Below the pieces are notes generated by a model that was given only the letters and a program-made list of their open reading frames with translations, was not told the DNA's origin and ran no database searches. From Bacillus dicomae (GTDB lineage Bacteria; Bacillota; Bacilli; Bacillales; Bacillaceae_G): 64,000 nucleotides of DNA. The stretch covers positions 1,426,001-1,490,000 of the forward strand of contig NZ_VHIV01000001.1 in NCBI RefSeq assembly GCF_006494425.1. Direction: 5' to 3'. Position numbers and translations under genes: made by a program. This document shows, piece after piece, positions 16,385 to 24,611 of the stretch. The number at the start of each line of letters is the position of its first letter. Position 1 is the first letter of the stretch.

Positions 16385-17132
16385 AATTCGTAAGTATAAC
16401 GGCTTCTAATTGAGGATCTTTTGTTGAATAACCTACAAGTGAAATTGTATAAATGATGTTCGGTTCGACTTTGAAATTCGGTATAGTTAGCAAGACACTT
16501 GGATTATCTGCGAGTGAAACTTCAATATCTGCTGTACCAGGGCTAACTTCTAAAAAATCTGTTATTTGTTTAAAAAGTACATTTTCAAATAAATGATCCC
16601 CACCTTTTAAATTTACATTTATAACGGGTGTATCTGGAGAAAAATGAGCAAAGCGTATTTTTGCTTGACCAGCTGGTAAATGTGTATTATCAAGTATAGG
16701 TTGTAATTGTAGATGATTATCACTATTTATTGCGGCAAAAGTATAAGTGTGATTTCCCATTATTGGTACTAAAGCTGAAAAGATGGGAGTTTCATTTCCG
16801 ACAGGGACAATATCAATACGGTATTTACCTTGTACTAATGTTAAATAGGGACTAAATTGTTTAAATGAAATATTTTTAATAACCCTTTGCCCGTTTACTA
16901 AAATGTCTACTGCAGGTGTATTTGATGCAGAGTGAAAAAACCTTATGTGTGACGGCAAAGCAGCTTCTTGTGAATCTCTTTTTTCATATGTCTGTACAAG
17001 TTTCGTAAGTGCATCATAATATTTCATATATAGTTCTACATATTTTTTCGGATTATGAAATTGATAGTAACGAGCGAGCTGTTCGTAACGTGCAGCTTCT
17101 TGTCCATATTTTTCGATTTCAGATTGAGACAT
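16383..17132 (-). CDS. DUF4397 domain protein
   Basis: 249 residues. ATG 17132 is preferred over ATG 17138, which abuts the AAGGAGGA. An N-terminal helical part (1-70, EIEKYGQEAARYEQLARYY) is followed by two DUF4397 repeats (about 75-160 and 165-245), each starting IRFFHSASNTPAVDILVNG or IRFAHFSPDTPVINVNLKG. No signal peptide is visible, so it is probably not secreted by the Sec route. It may be a spore or cell-surface-associated protein; the function of the family is unknown. Confidence 0.8.
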   Translation of the reverse strand: MSQSEIEKYGQEAARYEQLARYYQFHNPKKYVELYMKYYDALTKLVQTYEKRDSQEAALPSHIRFFHSASNTPAVDILVNGQRVIKNISFKQFSPYLTLVQGKYRIDIVPVGNETPIFSALVPIMGNHTYTFAAINSDNHLQLQPILDNTHLPAGQAKIRFAHFSPDTPVINVNLKGGDHLFENVLFKQITDFLEVSPGTADIEVSLADNPSVLLTIPNFKVEPNIIYTISLVGYSTKDPQLEAVILTN

Positions 17133-17466
17133 GAACATTCCTCCTTTGTCATCATTAAAACTATATGCTTAGCAAGAAAGAGGTTATGCGAAAAAGTTTG
17201 TTTTTTAAAGGGGAGAAATTGAAATTAATAATAAGTATTTTTACAGATAAGTGTAGTTTAGGTGAACGAGAGTAATAAATTTCTAGAGGATACAATGATA
17301 TATCATCCATATGGGCTACTGATGTACTAATCACTGTATGTATTTCGAAATAAAAAACTGTAAGGGCGCAACAAATAACATATCGAAAACATGTCCCAAA
17401 ATCCTTAGGAAACTAGGGTTTTTTTAAATTATAGGCAAATACACATACAAAGCGATAATTGTCCTA
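17133..17466. other. Gene-free AT-rich stretch with an orphan terminator
   Basis: No ORF with an RBS was found. CCTTAG / CTAGGG (17403-17418, loop GAAA) followed by seven T is a convincing + strand terminator without a recognisable gene before it. A short RNA or a lost gene upstream is possible. Confidence 0.4.
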
Positions 17467-17475
17467 CATAAATTA
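17447..17475 (+). promoter_or_regulatory. Possible sigma-K promoter
   Basis: CATAAATTA (17467-17475) fits the sigma-K -10 consensus CATANNNTA. An AC at 17447-17448 could be the -35, but the 18-nt gap is slightly long. It lies 38 nt before a small ORF. Confidence 0.3.
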
Positions 17476-17513
17476 TAAAGGAAAGGTAGTTTCAAATTGA
17501 AGAAAGGAATGAA

Positions 17514-17651
17514 ATGTTGGGATGGGGATATCCCGCAAGCAATTGTGAATGGAGTTATGGACAATTTTGTGCTTTAGGCTGTAGGATGAATTTTGAATTT
17601 GTAATGCTATTGTTTCTATTTATGTTAGCAAGTGACGGTATTAATCGATAA
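17514..17651 (+). CDS. Small ORF, 45 residues, Cys/Trp/Tyr-rich with hydrophobic C-terminus
   Basis: ATG 17514 has AAAGGA 5 nt upstream. The protein starts MLGWGYPASNCEWSYG, contains three Cys, and ends in a hydrophobic helix (FVMLLFLFMLAS). It is directly followed by its own terminator. The layout, a Gly/Tyr/Cys-rich head and a single membrane segment, recalls YjcZ-type small sporulation proteins, but I cannot claim membership. The upstream sigma-K-like box fits. Confidence 0.45.
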   Translation: MLGWGYPASNCEWSYGQFCALGCRMNFEFVMLLFLFMLASDGINR

Positions 17652-17665
17652 AAGAGCGTCGTGCC

Positions 17666-17699
17666 GAACTGATTAATGTGGTTAATCGGTTCTTTTTTT
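17666..17699 (+). terminator. Terminator of the 45-residue ORF
   Basis: GAACTGATTAA / TTAATCGGTTC stem (one G-T pair) and a T7 tail, 15 nt after the stop codon. Confidence 0.85.
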
Positions 17700-18132
17700 A
17701 TGGCATAAAAAGGAAGGGGATGTTTGTGGAATATGGGTTTCTTTAAAAATAATTGCTATGCATTTAGTAGGATTAATTGTCGAGATTTGTTTGAAAATAT
17801 GCAATATAAAGTAGGGGAATAGGAAGGAGTTTAAAGGGAGTTTCGTCGAAGTTTACACAATGTCGGCATTTGAGGGAAGCTGGCATTATGGTAAGAAAAT
17901 ATTTAGTGAAGCGTTTATTTTTTATAAGGGAGGGAATTTGAGCGTATAAATAAGGGGTGGTCTTTGTTTTAAGTTCTGAATTTTCTGTTTTCAAAATAAT
18001 ATTTAGCACTCATTTGTATATTTTATAATAGTTTTTTGATAAATTCACTGCTTTCGCAGAGGGTTCTTTTTTATGAAAGAAACGTCAATTTTCTTCATAT
18101 ATATATACAAATTGGAGAAATGGGGGAGCGCT
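17700..18132. other. Gene-poor leader region before the yodT operon
   Basis: Two 29-codon reading frames (ATG 17735 region and ATG 17861 region) lack a well-spaced RBS and are not called. Sequence searched by eye for a -24/-12 sigma-54 element: none found. A promoter for the yodTSRQP operon must lie here but could not be assigned. Confidence 0.35.
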
Positions 18133-19443
18133 ATGCGCGATTACTTAATTAAACCACTTGTTGGTCAGCCGTATCCAATGATTTCACATGGAAAAGGTGT
18201 ATATTTGTATGATCAAAACGGAAATAAATATTTTGATGGCTCGTCAGGGGCAATTACGGCAGGTATTGGGCATGGCGTAAAGGAGATTGCGGACGTTATT
18301 AAAAAGCAAGCAGAGGAGATTGCTTTCGTTTATAGATCGCAGTTTACGAGTGAACCAGCTGAAAAATTAGCGAAGAAATTAAGCGATTTAAGTGTAGGAG
18401 ATTTGAACTGGAGCTTTTTTGTGAATAGTGGTACGGAAGCAAATGAAACAGCTATGAAAATTGCAATTCAGCATTTTCAAGAGCGAGGTATTCAAGGGAA
18501 GCATAAAATATTGTCACGATGGATGAGTTATCACGGTATTACGATGGGAGCCTTATCAATGTCGGGGCACCCACTGCGCAGACAACGCTTCGTGTCAATT
18601 TTAGAAGATTATCCAACTATTCCAGCTCCATATTGTTTTAGATGTCCGGTGCAAAAAGTATATCCAACTTGTCAGCTTGCTTGTGCGACTGAACTAGAAA
18701 GATCAATTGAAAGAATTGGAGCAGAACATATTGCAGCTTTTATTGCTGAACCGATTATTGGAGCAGCTGGAGGCGCAGTCGTCCCGCCGAAAGAATATTA
18801 TAAAGTTATTAAAGATATTTGTAGTCATTACGATATTTTATTTATTGCCGATGAAGTAATGACTGGGCTTGGTCGTACAGGCGCATGGTTTGCGATGGAA
18901 CATTGGGGTGTAGAACCCGATATTATGACTCTTGGTAAAGGTTTAGGAGCCGGATATACACCGATGGCAGCGACGATTGTAAGTGATCGTGTTATGGAGC
19001 CAATTTTACGAGGATCACGTTCTGTTATGAGTGGGCATACGTTAAGTGCAAACCCATTATCTGCAGCAACAGCACTAGCTGTTATTGAATATATGGAGAA
19101 ACATAATTTACCTGAAAAAACAGCGGAAAAGGGAGAGTATTTAATAAAAGGGCTACAGAAAGTTCAGCAACAATCGACAATCATCGCTGATGTGCGCGGA
19201 AAAGGGCTGCTGATCGGAATAGAATTGCAACCGTTTACAAAGGCTTCAGAGCTTATTTCGGTTGCAGCTAAAAATGGTCTTCTTTTATACCAAGCTGTTT
19301 CAGGGCAAGCAGGAAAAGAAGATAGTGCACTGCTTGTGGCACCGCCAATGACAACTACATATTCCGAGTTAGATGAATTACTTTCAATTTTTGCAAAAAG
19401 TGTAGAAGAAATGATGCAAAAAGGAGGGCATAGTATCGCATGA
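18133..19443 (+). CDS. yodT: Class III aminotransferase of the lysine-aminomutase region
   Basis: 436 residues from ATG 18133 (GGGGGAG just upstream; the ATG at 18073 has none). It is a fold-type I PLP enzyme: SGTEANETAMKIA, the D of FIADEVMTGLGRTG that holds the pyridine ring, and the Schiff-base lysine in TLGKGLGAGYTP. A four-cysteine patch (CFRCPVQKVYPTCQLAC) is unusual for the class and could bind metal. First gene of yodTSRQP; likely transaminates a beta-lysine-derived intermediate. Confidence 0.87.
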   Translation: MRDYLIKPLVGQPYPMISHGKGVYLYDQNGNKYFDGSSGAITAGIGHGVKEIADVIKKQAEEIAFVYRSQFTSEPAEKLAKKLSDLSVGDLNWSFFVNSGTEANETAMKIAIQHFQERGIQGKHKILSRWMSYHGITMGALSMSGHPLRRQRFVSILEDYPTIPAPYCFRCPVQKVYPTCQLACATELERSIERIGAEHIAAFIAEPIIGAAGGAVVPPKEYYKVIKDICSHYDILFIADEVMTGLGRTGAWFAMEHWGVEPDIMTLGKGLGAGYTPMAATIVSDRVMEPILRGSRSVMSGHTLSANPLSAATALAVIEYMEKHNLPEKTAEKGEYLIKGLQKVQQQSTIIADVRGKGLLIGIELQPFTKASELISVAAKNGLLLYQAVSGQAGKEDSALLVAPPMTTTYSELDELLSIFAKSVEEMMQKGGHSIA

Positions 19444-20138
19444 CAACTATTACGAATACATTTGATAAATTAAAAGAAATAGAGGAAGTAATTTCTTTGT
19501 TCCACGATGATATGACACTAATGTTTGGGGGATTTGGAGGGATCGGATCCCCTCCATCTTTAATACAGGCGATTTTAGATAAAGGAGTTACAAATTTAAA
19601 TTTAATAGGAAATGATACAGGATTTCCTGAGGTAGGAATCGGTCGTCTTGTTACGAATGAAAGGGTGAAATCATTAATTACTTCTCATATTGGTTCAAAT
19701 CCAAATGCAGGAAGACAACTAAACGAAGGAAGGTTACAAATTGAGTTTTCTCCTCAAGGAACATTAGCAGAGCGTATTCGCGCTGGTGGTGTAGGACTTG
19801 GTGGCGTATTAGTTGATGTAGGTGTTGATACGATTGTAGAAGAAGGAAAACGTACTGTTGAAATGAATGGTAAAACATATTTAGTTGAAACAGCATTAAC
19901 TGCTGAGGTTGCGATTGTATATGCGAAAAAAGCGGATCCGTTCGGTAACCTTGTGTTTGATAAGAGCGCTCGTAACATGAACCCTCACGTTGCCATGGCC
20001 GGGGATATAACGATTGTAGAAGCAGAAGAAATCGTTCCACTTGGAAGTTTAGATCCAGAAGAAATTGTTGTCCCAGGAGTATTTGTGAATTATATCGTAC
20101 CGTCGGAAGGAGTGAATTGGAAATGGGTATGGGCGTAG
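19440..20138 (+). CDS. yodS: 3-oxoacid-type CoA-transferase, subunit A
   Basis: 232 residues; ATG 19440 overlaps the yodT stop by 4 nt. Family I CoA-transferase alpha subunit: GGFGGIGSPPSLIQAIL near the N-terminus, the GNDTGFPEVGIGRL region, and the ARNMNPHVAMAG stretch. It should pair with the next gene to move CoA onto an acid made by the upstream aminotransferase. Confidence 0.87.
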   Translation: MTTITNTFDKLKEIEEVISLFHDDMTLMFGGFGGIGSPPSLIQAILDKGVTNLNLIGNDTGFPEVGIGRLVTNERVKSLITSHIGSNPNAGRQLNEGRLQIEFSPQGTLAERIRAGGVGLGGVLVDVGVDTIVEEGKRTVEMNGKTYLVETALTAEVAIVYAKKADPFGNLVFDKSARNMNPHVAMAGDITIVEAEEIVPLGSLDPEEIVVPGVFVNYIVPSEGVNWKWVWA

Positions 20139-20785
20139 AAGTGAGAGATAAGATTGCTAGACGTGCGGCGAAAGAAATACAAAATGGTATGATTGTAAAT
20201 TTAGGTATTGGTATACCATCGCTTGTACCGAATCATCTGCCTGACGATATAAACGTTATGTTTCATGCGGAAAATGGAATCGTAGGTATGGGACCTACGC
20301 CAAGTAAAGGAAATGAAGACGAAAATTTATGTAACGCAGCAGGTTTGCCAACTTCTCTTATTACAGGCGCAAGTTATTTTGATAGCTGTACAGCGTTTGG
20401 GATGATTCGAAAAGGTTTACTAGACATAACAATTCTCGGTTCATTACAAGTAAGTGAGAACGGTGATTTAGCGAACTGGATTGTACCAGGAAAACGCGTC
20501 CCAGGTATTGGAGGAGCAATGGATTTAGCTCAAAAGGCGAAGCGGGTCGTTGTTGTGATGAATCACGTTGATAAATACGGAAATGCAAAAATTGTTTCGG
20601 AGTGTACATTACCATTAACTTCAAAGAAATGTGTAGATTTAATTATTACGGATATGGCAGTAATGGAAGTGACGCAGGGAGGACTTGTTTTACAAGAATT
20701 GATGAGCCCCTACACAGTGGAAGATATAAAACAACATACTGAAGCAGATTTTGAAATAGGCTCTAACTTACTAGTAATTGAATGA
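20117..20785 (+). CDS. yodR: 3-oxoacid-type CoA-transferase, subunit B
   Basis: 222 residues; start TTG 20117 (GGAAGGAG close upstream) or ATG 20123. It overlaps yodS by 22 nt, so the subunits are coupled. The catalytic glutamate sits in FHAENGIVGMGP, followed by GASYFDSCTAFGMIRKG, both typical of beta subunits. Substrate not decided; neighbours suggest an amino-acid-derived 3-keto acid. Confidence 0.87.
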   Translation: MEMGMGVEVRDKIARRAAKEIQNGMIVNLGIGIPSLVPNHLPDDINVMFHAENGIVGMGPTPSKGNEDENLCNAAGLPTSLITGASYFDSCTAFGMIRKGLLDITILGSLQVSENGDLANWIVPGKRVPGIGGAMDLAQKAKRVVVVMNHVDKYGNAKIVSECTLPLTSKKCVDLIITDMAVMEVTQGGLVLQELMSPYTVEDIKQHTEADFEIGSNLLVIE

Positions 20786-20800
20786 GGGGAGATGTAATTT

Positions 20801-22069
20801 ATGGAGCAATTAAAAAAACAAGTTTGTGATTATATTGAGAGTCATGAAGAGGAAAGCGTAAAATTTTTAAAACGATTAATTCAAGAAAAGAGCGTATCTG
20901 GTGATGAAAGTGGTGCGCAAGCAATTGTGATTGAAAAATTACGTGAGCTAGGTTTAGATCTTGATATTTGGGAACCTTCATTTTCTAAAATGAAAGATCA
21001 TCCTTATTTTGTATCACCGCGTACAAGTTTTTCAGATAGTCCGAACATTGTGGCAACCCTTAAAGGAAGCGGCGACGGGAAATCCATGATATTAAATGGG
21101 CATATTGATGTCGTACCAGAAGGAGATGTGAATCAGTGGGACCATCATCCTTATAGTGGGGAGAAAATAGGGAATCGTATATATGGTCGTGGAACGACAG
21201 ATATGAAAGGCGGCAATGTCGCACTAATGCTTGCGATGGAAGCAATTATTGAATCTCGTATTGAATTAAAAGGAGATATTTATTTTCAAAGTGTAATTGA
21301 AGAAGAAAGCGGCGGGGCAGGCACATTAGCGACTATATTACGAGGATATAAAGCAGATGGCGTTATTATTCCAGAACCAACAAATATGAAGTTTTTCCCG
21401 AAACAACAAGGGTCCATGTGGTTTCGCCTACATGTGAAAGGGAAAGCAGCACACGGTGGAACGCGTTATGAAGGAGTAAGTGCGATTGAAAAAAGCATGT
21501 TTGTTGTAGACCATTTGAGAAAACTAGAAGAAAAAAGAAATGATCGAATTACAGACCCGTTATTTAAAGGAATCCCGATTCCAATTCCAATTAATATTGG
21601 GAAAATTGAAGGCGGAAGCTGGCCAAGTTCTGTTCCTGATTCGTTAATTTTAGAAGGAAGATGTGGTATTGCGCCGAATGAGACTATAGAGGCAGCAAAA
21701 GAAGAGTTTGAGAATTGGATCGCTGAATTAAATGATGTGGACAATTGGTTTGTTGAAAATCCTGTAGAAGTAGAATGGTTCGGAGCGAGATGGGTTCCTG
21801 GTGAACTAGAAGAAAATCATGAGTTAATTACAACGCTCGAGCATAACTTCGTTGAAATTGAAGGGAACAAACCGATTATTGAAGCATCACCGTGGGGGAC
21901 TGATGGAGGTTTATTTACACAAATCGCAGGCGTACCAACGATAGTATTTGGTCCAGGAGAGACGAAAGTAGCACATTATCCAAACGAATATATAGAAATT
22001 GATAAAATGATAGCTGCCGCAAAAATTATTGCATGTACATTACTAGATTGGTGTGAGGTGAAAAAATGA
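20801..22069 (+). CDS. yodQ: M20-family deacylase/deacetylase (ArgE/DapE-like)
   Basis: 422 residues; ATG 20801 with GAGGGGAGA upstream. Di-zinc peptidase motifs: GHIDVVPEGD (metal His/base Asp), GRGTTDMKGG (bridging Asp), EEESGGAGT (catalytic Glu-Glu), EPTN and the distal GPGETKVAHYPNEYI His. In this operon it may remove the acetyl group from acetyl-beta-lysine or a related acyl-amino acid, which is inference from context. Confidence 0.87.
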   Translation: MEQLKKQVCDYIESHEEESVKFLKRLIQEKSVSGDESGAQAIVIEKLRELGLDLDIWEPSFSKMKDHPYFVSPRTSFSDSPNIVATLKGSGDGKSMILNGHIDVVPEGDVNQWDHHPYSGEKIGNRIYGRGTTDMKGGNVALMLAMEAIIESRIELKGDIYFQSVIEEESGGAGTLATILRGYKADGVIIPEPTNMKFFPKQQGSMWFRLHVKGKAAHGGTRYEGVSAIEKSMFVVDHLRKLEEKRNDRITDPLFKGIPIPIPINIGKIEGGSWPSSVPDSLILEGRCGIAPNETIEAAKEEFENWIAELNDVDNWFVENPVEVEWFGARWVPGELEENHELITTLEHNFVEIEGNKPIIEASPWGTDGGLFTQIAGVPTIVFGPGETKVAHYPNEYIEIDKMIAAAKIIACTLLDWCEVKK

Positions 22070-22914
22070 AATACTATGAATCTTTTAGAGAACAGACGAA
22101 TGGCTATACAGTAGAAGGCGTTTTAGACTATTTTAATAAACGTATTCGAGTAGACCACTATACAGGAAATATTGAGAGGATTATTCAAACAATTGATGAA
22201 TTAGCAGAGAAACATTCTTTCACTAAATGTATTATTAAAGGAAAGGGAGAGCATGTTTCAACATGGCTCTCTTTCGGTTTTTTATTAGAAGCAACAATAC
22301 CACATTATTTTCAAGGCCACGATGCATACTTCTTCGTGAAATTTAATAATGATGAAAGACGAAATAGTATTCATTGGGCTGAGGAAGATACAATTTTAAG
22401 CGGTGTAAAAGCAAAAGAAGTAAAGGGAAAAATAGTTCCAGAGAAATTTCTATTAAGAAAAGCGACAGAAGAGGATGCAGAAGAATTAGCAGCTGTCTTT
22501 GGAAAAGTATTTGAAGTATATCCAACTCCCTTAAACGAAGCGAGTTATGTAAAACAAACGATGAAAGAAGACGATACAATATACTATGTATATGAATTCG
22601 AAGGGAAAATAATTAGTACAGCATCTGCAGAAATGAATATAAAAGAAGGAAATGCAGAATTAACGAATTGTGCTACCTTACCCGAATATCGTAAACATGG
22701 GTTTATGAAAAGTTTATTAATTAAGTTAGAAGAAGAACTGCAAGAAAGAGCGATTTTCTGCTCTTATACAATTGCTCGATCGCTCTCTTTCGGAATGAAT
22801 GCGGCTTTTCATCAGTTAGGTTATACGTATACAGGAAGATTGGCGAACAATTGCTACATTTTCGACAAGTTGGAAGATATGAATATATGGGTAAAAGATT
22901 TGTCTAATAAATAG
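22066..22914 (+). CDS. yodP: Beta-lysine N-acetyltransferase (AblB-like)
   Basis: 282 residues; ATG 22066 overlaps the yodQ stop in an ATGA. The C-terminal half is a GNAT domain (LLRKATEEDAEELAAVFGKV, LTNCATLPEYRKHGFMKSLL); the N-terminal half is the extra domain of the putative beta-lysine acetyltransferase family. Together with KamA, homologues make N-epsilon-acetyl-beta-lysine, an osmolyte known from methanogens. Confidence 0.87.
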   Translation: MKYYESFREQTNGYTVEGVLDYFNKRIRVDHYTGNIERIIQTIDELAEKHSFTKCIIKGKGEHVSTWLSFGFLLEATIPHYFQGHDAYFFVKFNNDERRNSIHWAEEDTILSGVKAKEVKGKIVPEKFLLRKATEEDAEELAAVFGKVFEVYPTPLNEASYVKQTMKEDDTIYYVYEFEGKIISTASAEMNIKEGNAELTNCATLPEYRKHGFMKSLLIKLEEELQERAIFCSYTIARSLSFGMNAAFHQLGYTYTGRLANNCYIFDKLEDMNIWVKDLSNK

Positions 22915-22967
22915 TACGGTATAAAAAAATAGAACGGAATCGTCATGCTTATAATCGCACATAGGTA

Positions 22968-22983
22968 TGCCGGAAATTCGGCA
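22968..22983 (+). promoter_or_regulatory. 16-bp dyad, upstream copy
   Basis: TGCCGGAAATTCGGCA, an imperfect palindrome, with flanking TA extending the arms to TATGCCG / CGGCATA. It lies just before the sigma-54 activator gene and is paired with a second similar dyad. A candidate binding site of that activator or another regulator. Confidence 0.5.
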
Positions 22984-22990
22984 TAGAATT

Positions 22991-23006
22991 TGCTGAATTT
23001 TCGGCA
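22991..23006 (+). promoter_or_regulatory. 16-bp dyad, downstream copy
   Basis: TGCTGAATTTTCGGCA matches the upstream dyad at 12 of 16 positions. The centres are 23 bp apart, about two helical turns, the spacing expected of cooperative operators. It ends 15 nt before the activator's likely start. Confidence 0.5.
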
Positions 23007-23021
23007 AGAGGGGGGATGACA

Positions 23022-24401
23022 TTGCTAGCAGTTTCGACACAAGAAGTCATTGAAGCGATTTTGGGCAGTATTGATGAGGCTATACACGCAGTAGATGAAA
23101 ATGGTATTACAATTTTCTATAATACTGTAGCTGCAAAACACGATGGATCAAAAATTGAAAAAGTGTTAGGTAAACATTTATTAGAAGCGTTCCCTTCTTT
23201 ATCTAGGGAAACAAGTACGTTGATGAAAGTGTTAGATACAAAAAAACCAATCGTTCATCAAGTGCAGCATTATCAAAATTTAAATGGGGAAGACATTTGT
23301 ACAGTAAATACGACGTTACCTATTTTTATAGAGGGAAATATTGCTGGAGCTGTTGAAATCGCAAAGGATTATTCCACAGTACAAAAGCTTACGGATACAA
23401 TTGTCGATTTGCAGTCGAAAATAAAGCGGTCATCTAGAAAAAAAGTGATCAAAAAGGATGTTGCATTTGAGACGATCGTGACGAATGATGCTCGCTTTAA
23501 ACAGACGAAAGAATTAGCACAAAAAGTAGCCCCAACTGATGCGAATGTTTTAATATATGGGGAAACAGGAACAGGGAAAGAGTTATTTGTACAAGCGATT
23601 CATGAAGCTTCTAAGCGGAAGAACAAGCCGTTTATTGCACAAAACTGTGCAGCTTTGCCAGAATCTCTATTAGAAAGTTTATTGTTTGGAACGACGAAAG
23701 GTAGTTATACTGGGGCAATTGAACGAGCGGGATTATTTGAACTTGTAGATGGAGGGACATTATTTTTAGATGAACTGAATTCAATGCCACTCGATTTACA
23801 AGCGAAAATGCTACGTGTATTAGAAGATGGTGTTATTCGTCGTATTGGTGATAATAAGACGAGAAAAGTAGATGTTCGCGTTATTACCGCAATGAATCAG
23901 CCACCAGAAATATGTTTAAAAGAGAATAAAATTCGCACTGATTTATACTATCGGTTAAATGTTTTTTCATTATTTATTCCGCCGCTTCGTGAAAGAACTG
24001 AGGATGTATTATTATTAGCGTCTTATTTTTTGAAAGAATATAATAAAAGTTATAAAAAAGGTGTACTTCAATTGGATCAGGAAGCGAAAGAAAGACTACA
24101 AGCTTACCAATGGCCTGGAAATGTTCGGGAGCTAAAACATACGATTGAACATGCTGTCATTATTACAGAAGGAAATATATTAACAGCCAATTGTTTACCA
24201 CGTACATTTCGGAAAGAGAACCTTCCAAAGAAGAAGGGGATATTACCACTTAGAGAAGCACTACATCAAACGGAAAAGGAATTAATAGATCAAGCGTTAA
24301 TTGAAACGGAAGGGAATATATTACAAGCTGCAAAAATGTTAGGTATCCCTCGTCAAACGCTTCAATATAAACTGAGTAAGTACGACAAAACCGCCGAATA
24401 A
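23022..24401 (+). CDS. Sigma-54-dependent activator (PAS - AAA+ - Fis HTH)
   Basis: 459 residues; TTG 23022 is preferred because the ATG at 23016 abuts the GGGGGG. A PAS-like sensor domain (about 5-120, ILGSIDEAIHAVDENGITIFY) precedes the AAA+ core with Walker A GETGTGKE (180-187), the sigma-54 contact loop GSYTGA (227-232; the usual form is GAFTGA), and Walker B TLFLDELN. A Fis-type helix-turn-helix (GNILQAAKMLGIPRQTLQYK) is at the end. It resembles RocR. It sits directly before a textbook -24/-12 promoter in front of kamA, which it very likely controls, responding to a small ligand bound by the PAS domain. Confidence 0.9.
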   Translation: MLAVSTQEVIEAILGSIDEAIHAVDENGITIFYNTVAAKHDGSKIEKVLGKHLLEAFPSLSRETSTLMKVLDTKKPIVHQVQHYQNLNGEDICTVNTTLPIFIEGNIAGAVEIAKDYSTVQKLTDTIVDLQSKIKRSSRKKVIKKDVAFETIVTNDARFKQTKELAQKVAPTDANVLIYGETGTGKELFVQAIHEASKRKNKPFIAQNCAALPESLLESLLFGTTKGSYTGAIERAGLFELVDGGTLFLDELNSMPLDLQAKMLRVLEDGVIRRIGDNKTRKVDVRVITAMNQPPEICLKENKIRTDLYYRLNVFSLFIPPLRERTEDVLLLASYFLKEYNKSYKKGVLQLDQEAKERLQAYQWPGNVRELKHTIEHAVIITEGNILTANCLPRTFRKENLPKKKGILPLREALHQTEKELIDQALIETEGNILQAAKMLGIPRQTLQYKLSKYDKTAE

Positions 24402-24413
24402 TTGGCGGTTTTT
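24387..24413 (+). terminator. Terminator of the activator gene
   Basis: CCGCC / GGCGG stem flanked by A and T runs, with the stop codon in the loop. The sequence GCCGAATAATTGGC also resembles the two dyads before this gene, and sits about 170 bp from the kamA promoter, so it might double as an activator site. Confidence 0.75.
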
Positions 24414-24472
24414 GTGTATTTGCACGAATAAAAGAGCGTTTACATATATAAAAAGTAATGAATATGATAGTA

Positions 24473-24489
24473 TGTATGGATTTCATACA
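24473..24489 (+). promoter_or_regulatory. Perfect inverted repeat upstream of the kamA promoter
   Basis: TGTATG-GATTT-CATACA, centred about 80 bp upstream of the -24 element. Position suits an upstream activator sequence for the enhancer-binding protein. It differs from the dyads before the activator gene. Confidence 0.4.
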
Positions 24490-24557
24490 GTGCTTAAAAA
24501 AATTTTTTCGCTTATGTAATAGGGTTCTCCGTACATTTACTTATCAATAAAGTAAAG

Positions 24558-24573
24558 TTGGCATAACTATTGC
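24558..24573 (+). promoter_or_regulatory. Sigma-54 (SigL) -24/-12 promoter of kamA
   Basis: TTGGCATAACTATTGC keeps the invariant GG (24560-24561) and GC (24572-24573) at exactly 10-nt separation, with TTGGCA and TTGC elements. It lies 39 nt before the kamA start. Confidence 0.88.
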
Positions 24574-24611
24574 TTATATAAAGGATGAGCGTATAAAAAG
24601 GGGGAATAGCA

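Noticed and set aside
17735-17950. Two 29-codon ORFs before yodT
   Set aside because: No well-spaced RBS; one might be a fossil of a small gene but cannot be supported.
17700-18130. A second sigma-54 promoter for the yodT operon
   Set aside because: TGGCAT occurs twice, but no TTGC lies at the required distance.
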